Assembly (NCBI GenBank): GCA_964017125.1
Contig: OZ024904.1
Span: 4,335,258 to 4,399,257 of the forward strand
Length of the DNA stretch: 64,000 nt
Direction: 5' to 3'
Source: Flabesymbios commensalis
Lineage: Eukaryota > Annelida > Polychaeta > Terebellida > Flabelligeridae
Below are positions 52,801 through 58,800 of this stretch, piece by piece. Both the position numbers and the translations under genes were made by a program. Positions within the stretch are counted from its first letter, which is position 1; every line of letters starts with the position of its first letter. Under the pieces are notes generated by a model that was not told the origin of the DNA, searched no databases, and saw only the letters and a program-made list of their open reading frames with translations.

Positions 52801-55800
52801 ATCTGCTGTATAAGTTACCATAGAGTATTGCCTCTGCTGTATAAGTTACCATAGAGTATTGCATCTGCTGTGTAAGTTACCATAGAGTATTGCCTCTGCT
52901 GTGTAAGTTACCATAGAGTATTGCCTCTGCTGTGTAAGTTACCATAGAGTATTGCCTCGCCTGTGTAAGTTACCATAGAGTATTGCCTCTGCTGTGTAAG
53001 TTACCATAGAGTATTGCCTCTGCTGTATAAGTTACCATAGAGTATTGCCTCTGCTGTATAAGTTACCATAGAGTATTGCATCTGCTGTGTAAGTTACCAT
53101 AGAGTATTGCCTCTGCTGTGTAAGTTACCATAGAGTATTGCCTCTGCTGTGTAAGTTACCATAGAGTATTGCCTCTGCTGTGTAAGTTACCATAGAGTAT
53201 TGCCACAGCTAAGTTACCATAGAGTATTGCCTCGCCTGTGTAAGTTACCATAGAGTATTGCCTCTGCTGTGTAAGTTACCATAGAGTATTGCCTCTGCTG
53301 TGTAAGTTACCATAGGGTATTGCCTCGGCTGTGTAAGTTACCATAGAGTATTGCCTCTGCTGTGTAAGTTACCATAGAGTATTGCCTCTGCTGTGTAAGT
53401 CACCATGGAGTATTGCCTCGCCTGTGTAAGTTACCATAGAGTATTGCCTCTGCTGTGTAAGTTACCATAGAGTATTGCCTCTGCTGTGTAAGTTACCATA
53501 GAGTATTGCCTCTGCTGTATAAGTTACCATAGAGTATTGCCTCTGCTGTGTAAGTTACCATAGAGTATTGCCTCTGCTGTGTAAGTTACCATAGAGTATT
53601 GCCTCGCCTGTGTAAGTTACCATAGAGTATTGCCTCTGCTGTGTAAGTTACCATAGAGTATTGCCTCGCCTGTGTAAGTTACCATAGAGTATTGCCTCTG
53701 CTGTATAAGTTACCATAGAGTATTGCCTCGCCTGTGTAAGTTACCATAGAGTATTGCCTCGCCTGTGTAAGTTACCATAGAGTATCGCCTCTGCTGTGTA
53801 AATTACCATAGAGTATTGTCTCGGCTGTGTAAGCTACCATAGAGTATTGCCTCTGCTGTATAAGTTACCATAGAGTATTGCATCTGCTGTATGAGTTACC
53901 ATAGAGTATTGCCTCTGCTGTATAAGTTACCATAGAGTATTGCATCTGCTGTGTAAGTTACCATAGAGTATTGCCTCTGCTGTGTAAGTTACCATAGAGT
54001 ATTGCCTCTGCTGTGTAAGTTACCATAGAGTATTGCCTCGCCTGTGTAAGTTACCATAGAGTATTGCCTCTGCTGTGTAAGTTACCATAGAGTATTGCCT
54101 CTGCTGTATAAGTTACCATAGAGTATTGCCTCTGCTGTATAAGTTACCATAGAGTATTGCATCTGCTGTGTAAGTTACCATAGAGTATTGCCTCTGCTGT
54201 GTAAGTTACCATAGAGTATTGCCTCTGCTGTGTAAGTTACCATAGAGTATTGCCTCTGCTGTGTAAGTTACCATAGAGTATTGCCTCTGCTGTGTAAGTT
54301 ACCATACAGTATTGCCTCTGCTGTGTAAGTTACCATAGAGTATTGCCTCTGCTGTGTAAGTTACCATAGAGTATTGCCTCTGCTGTGTAAGTTACCATAG
54401 AGTATTGCCTCACCTGTGTAAGTTACCATAGAGTATTGCCTCTGCTGTGTAAGTTACCATAGAGTATTGCCTCTGCTGTGTAAGTTACCATAGAGTATTG
54501 CCTCTGCTGTATAAGTTACCATAGAGTATTGCCTCTGCTGTATAAGTTACCATAGAGTATTGCCTCGGCTGTGTAAGTTACCATAGAGTATTGCCTCACC
54601 TGTGTAAGTTACCATAGAGTATTGCCTCGCCTGTGTAAGTTACCATAGAGTATTGCCTCTGCTGTGTAAGTTACCATAGAGTATCGCCTCGCCTGTGTAA
54701 GTTACCATAGAGTATTGCCTCTGCTGTGTAAGTTACCATAGAGTATTGCCTCTGCTGTGTAAGTTACCATAGAGTATTGCCTCTGCTGTGTAAGCTACCA
54801 TAGAGTATTGCCTCACCTGTGTAAGTTACCATAGAGTATTGCCTCACCTGTGTAAGTAACCGTAGAGTATTGCCTCACCTGTGTAAGTTACCATAGAGTA
54901 TTGCCTCGCCTGTGTAAGTTACCATAGAGTATCGCCTCTGCTGTGTAAGTAATCCTAGAGTATCGCCTCTGCTGTGTAAGTTACCATAGAGTATTGCCTC
55001 TGCTGTGTAAGTTACCATAGAGTATTGCCTCGCCTGTATAAGTTGCCATAGAGTATTGCCTCTGCTGTGTAAGTTACCATAGAGTATTGCCTCTGCTGTG
55101 TAAGTTACCATAGAGTATTGCCTCGCCTGTATAAGTTGCCATAGAGTATTGCCTCTGCTGTGTAAGTTACCATAGAGTATTGCCTCTGCTGTGTAAGTTA
55201 CCATAGAGTATTGCCTCTGCTGTGTAAGTTACCATAGAGTATCGCCTCTGCTGTGTAAGTTACCATAGAGTATTGCCTCTGCTGTGTAAGTTACCATAGA
55301 GTATCGCCTCTGCTGTGTAAGTTACCATAGAGTACCGCCTCTGCTGTGTAAGTTACCATAGAGTATTGCCTCACCTGTGTAAGTAACCGTAGAGTATCGC
55401 CTCTGCTGTATAAGTTACCATAGAGTATTGCCTCTGCTGTGTAAGTTACCATAGAGTATCGCCTCTGCTGTGTAAGTTACCATAGAGTATTGCCTCTGCT
55501 GTGTAAGTTACCATAGAGTATTGCCTCTGCTGTGTAAGTTACCATAGAGTATTGCCTCACCTGTGTAAGTTACCATAGAGTATTGCCTCGCCTGTGTAAG
55601 TTACCATAGAGTATTGCCTCTGCTGTGTAAGTTACCATAGAGTATCGCCTCGCCTGTGTAAGTTACCATAGAGTATTGCCTCTGCTGTGTATGTTACCAT
55701 AGAGTATTGCCTCGGTTGTGTAAGTTACCATAGAGTATTGCCTCTGCTGTGTAAGTTACCATAGAGTATCGCCTCTGCTGTGTAAGTTACCATAGAGTAT

Positions 55801-58800
55801 TGCCTCTGCTGTGTAAGTTACCATAGAGTATTGCCTCGCCTGTGTAAGTTACCATAGAGTATTGCCTCTGCTGTGTAAGTTACCATAGAGTATTGCCTCG
55901 GCTGTGTAAGTTACCATAGAGTATTGCCTCTGCTGTGTAAGTTACCATAGAGTATTGCCTCGGCTGTGTATCTCACACGGCGTCATATTTATGTCTCTGA
56001 GCGCTCAGCCTCGCTCATTCCGGTAAATCATCATATTATCATGTCCCTTTCAAGCCACATAATCAGGCCAAAAATTGTCCAAAAGTTAAAAATTTATATA
56101 CTTTTTTTTATATGTCCATAAAATGTGAAAATGTCCATAGAATTGTGGAAGTCTTTTAAATTTTGGGTTGCTGTGGCAACGTAGCAAGTGTGCCGAAAGG
56201 CCAATTTAAAGTTATTCCTTTATTTCTTATTTTGGACACACATGTCTGAAATTTAATCTCAGCCTTATTTCTTTTCCACCTGGTAAATGCACAACACAAA
56301 ATTAAAAATAAAATGCAATTCTAGTCTATGGGCATGTAGACATATTGTGGACATAGCAAATAGCCAAAGTAAAAACGATGATTTTGGCCTGATTGTGTCG
56401 CTATAAGCTGTGATTTTGGCCTGATTGTGTCGCTATAAGTTGTCAGATTTCATTTGAGATAGTACAGTTCATTTGACAGTGGAGGATTGTCAATGAAACC
56501 TACAGTAGATTCAAATCAAACACACCGGCGATTACAAAGACGAGCAGCAGTGTTATTGACACTTTTATTGTAGTGTGGTATACTTACAGGAATGTATTCA
56601 ACATTTCAAAATTTACTTGTTCTGTATTGAATCAATAATTCATTCTAATCAGTATAATACTTTTCTAGTGTAGTGTTTGTACAAAGTGCTTGAATTCTAC
56701 AACAATTATTCAAGACATTGAAAATGCTTAAAAATGGGATATTCAGCAGCAAGTTACTTGAAAATCCCTGAATTTTGCTACCGTATCCACATTGGAAGAT
56801 ACTACAGTGATATGTATCATTATGTGTTATTTTATAATGTCACAGCAAAGCCGCAACTTTCCTGTGACATTATAAAACATTCTGTATTCACAGTAATGTT
56901 GCTTTTGATGTTTTAATTGATTTTTGTCATTGGTGAGAAGTATGCACCATGATAGATAATCAAATAAAAGAAAAAATGAAATCAAAATAACAGCAAACTC
57001 TTCACTTGCTTTGTTCTTTATGTTTGTTGTTTTCTCTACAGAGTTATCGGAGGTGTCGTGGACGATGATTTTCACTCCCTTTGTTCTGTATGTTTGTTTT
57101 TTCTCTACAGAGTTATCGGAGGTGTTATGGACGATGGTTTTACGACCAGGTCTTAAGATTGATGGTTGGTGGGGCTCCTTTATGATTTACGCCGTGTTTG
57201 CAGCGTTTGCCGCCTTCACTGTCGCCATCTTACTCCTCATGGAGGGATTGTCTGCCTTCTTACACACACTCCGACTCCACTGGTAAGTGCCACTCAGGCT
57301 AGTCACACTCAGACTCCACTGGTAAGTGCTACTCAGGCTAGTCACACTCAGACTCCACTGGTAAGTGCTACTCAGGCTAGTCACACTCAGACTCCCCTGG
57401 TAAGTGCCACTCAGGATAGTCACACTCAGACTCCACTGGTAAGTGCCACTCAGGCTACACACACTCAGACTCCACTGGTAAGTGCCACTCAGTCACACTC
57501 GGACTCCACTGGTAAGTGCCACTCAGGCTAGTCACACTCAGACTCCACTGGTAAGTGCCACTCAGGCTAGTCACACTCAGACTCCACTGGTAAGTGCCAC
57601 TCAGGATAGTCACACTCAAACTCCACTGGTAAGTGCCACTCAGTCACACTCAGACTCCATGGGTAAGTGCCACTCAGAATAGTCACACTCAGATTCCCCT
57701 GGTAAGTGCCACTCAGGATAGTCACACTCAGACTCCACTGGTAAGTGCCACTCAGGCTACACACACTCAGACTCCACTAGTAAGTGCCACTCAGTCACAC
57801 TCGGACTCCACTGGTAAGTGCTACTGAGGCTACACACACTCAGACTCCACTGGTGAGTGCCACTCAGTCACACTCAGACTCCACTGGTAAGTGCCACTTG
57901 GACTAGTCACACTCAAACTCCACTGGTAAGTGCCACTCAGTCACACTCAGACTCCACCGGTAAGTGCCACTCGGGCTAGTCACACTCAGACTCCACTGGT
58001 AAGTGTCACTCAGGCTAGTCACACTCAGACTCCACTGGTAAGTGCCACTTGGACTAGTCACACTCAAACTCCACTGGTAAGTGCCACTCAGTCACACTCA
58101 GACTCCACTGGTAAGTGTCACTCAGGCTAGTCACACTCAGACTCCACTGGTAAGTGCCACTCAGTCACACTCAGACTCCACCGGTAAGTGCCACTCAGGC
58201 TAGTCACACTCAGACTCCACGGGTAAGTGCCACTCAGGATAGTCACACTCAGACTCCACGGGTAAGTGCCACTCAGGATAGTCACACTCAGACTCCACTG
58301 GTAAGTGCCACTCAGGCTAGTCACACTAAGACTCCACTGGTAAGTGCCACTCAGGATAGTCAGCCTCCACGGGTAAGTGCCACTCAGGCTAGTCACACTC
58401 AGACTCCACTGGTAAGTGTCACTCAGGCTAGTCACACTCAGACTCCACTGGTAAGTGCCACTCAGTCACCCTCAGACTCCACTGGTAAGTGCCACTCAGG
58501 CTAGTCACACTCAGACTCCACTGGTAAGTGCCACTCAGGCTAGTCACACTCAGACTCCACTGGTAAGTGCCACTCAGGATAGTCACACTCAAACTCCACT
58601 GGTAAGTGCCACTCAGTCACACTCAGACTCCATGGGTAAGTGCCACTCAGAATAGTCACACTCAGACTCCACTGGTAAGTGCCACTCAGAATAGTAAAAA
58701 TCCGGCTCTAAGGGACATGGCTAAAGTTCGCAATGTACCAAAATACAAATACAGTTCGTGTTGGATTTGACCACCCACCCCCCTGATATGAAAGACATGA

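Noticed and set aside
54875-55204. Minus-strand repeat peptide across the 31-bp array
   Set aside because: Open only because this stretch of the array lacks stops in one frame; no independent coding evidence.
57166-58655. Repeat-protein-like open frames with [12 protein letters not shown] units
   Set aside because: A 39-bp unit is a multiple of three and keeps frames open by chance. The segment is intronic and each unit copies an exon end plus splice donor.
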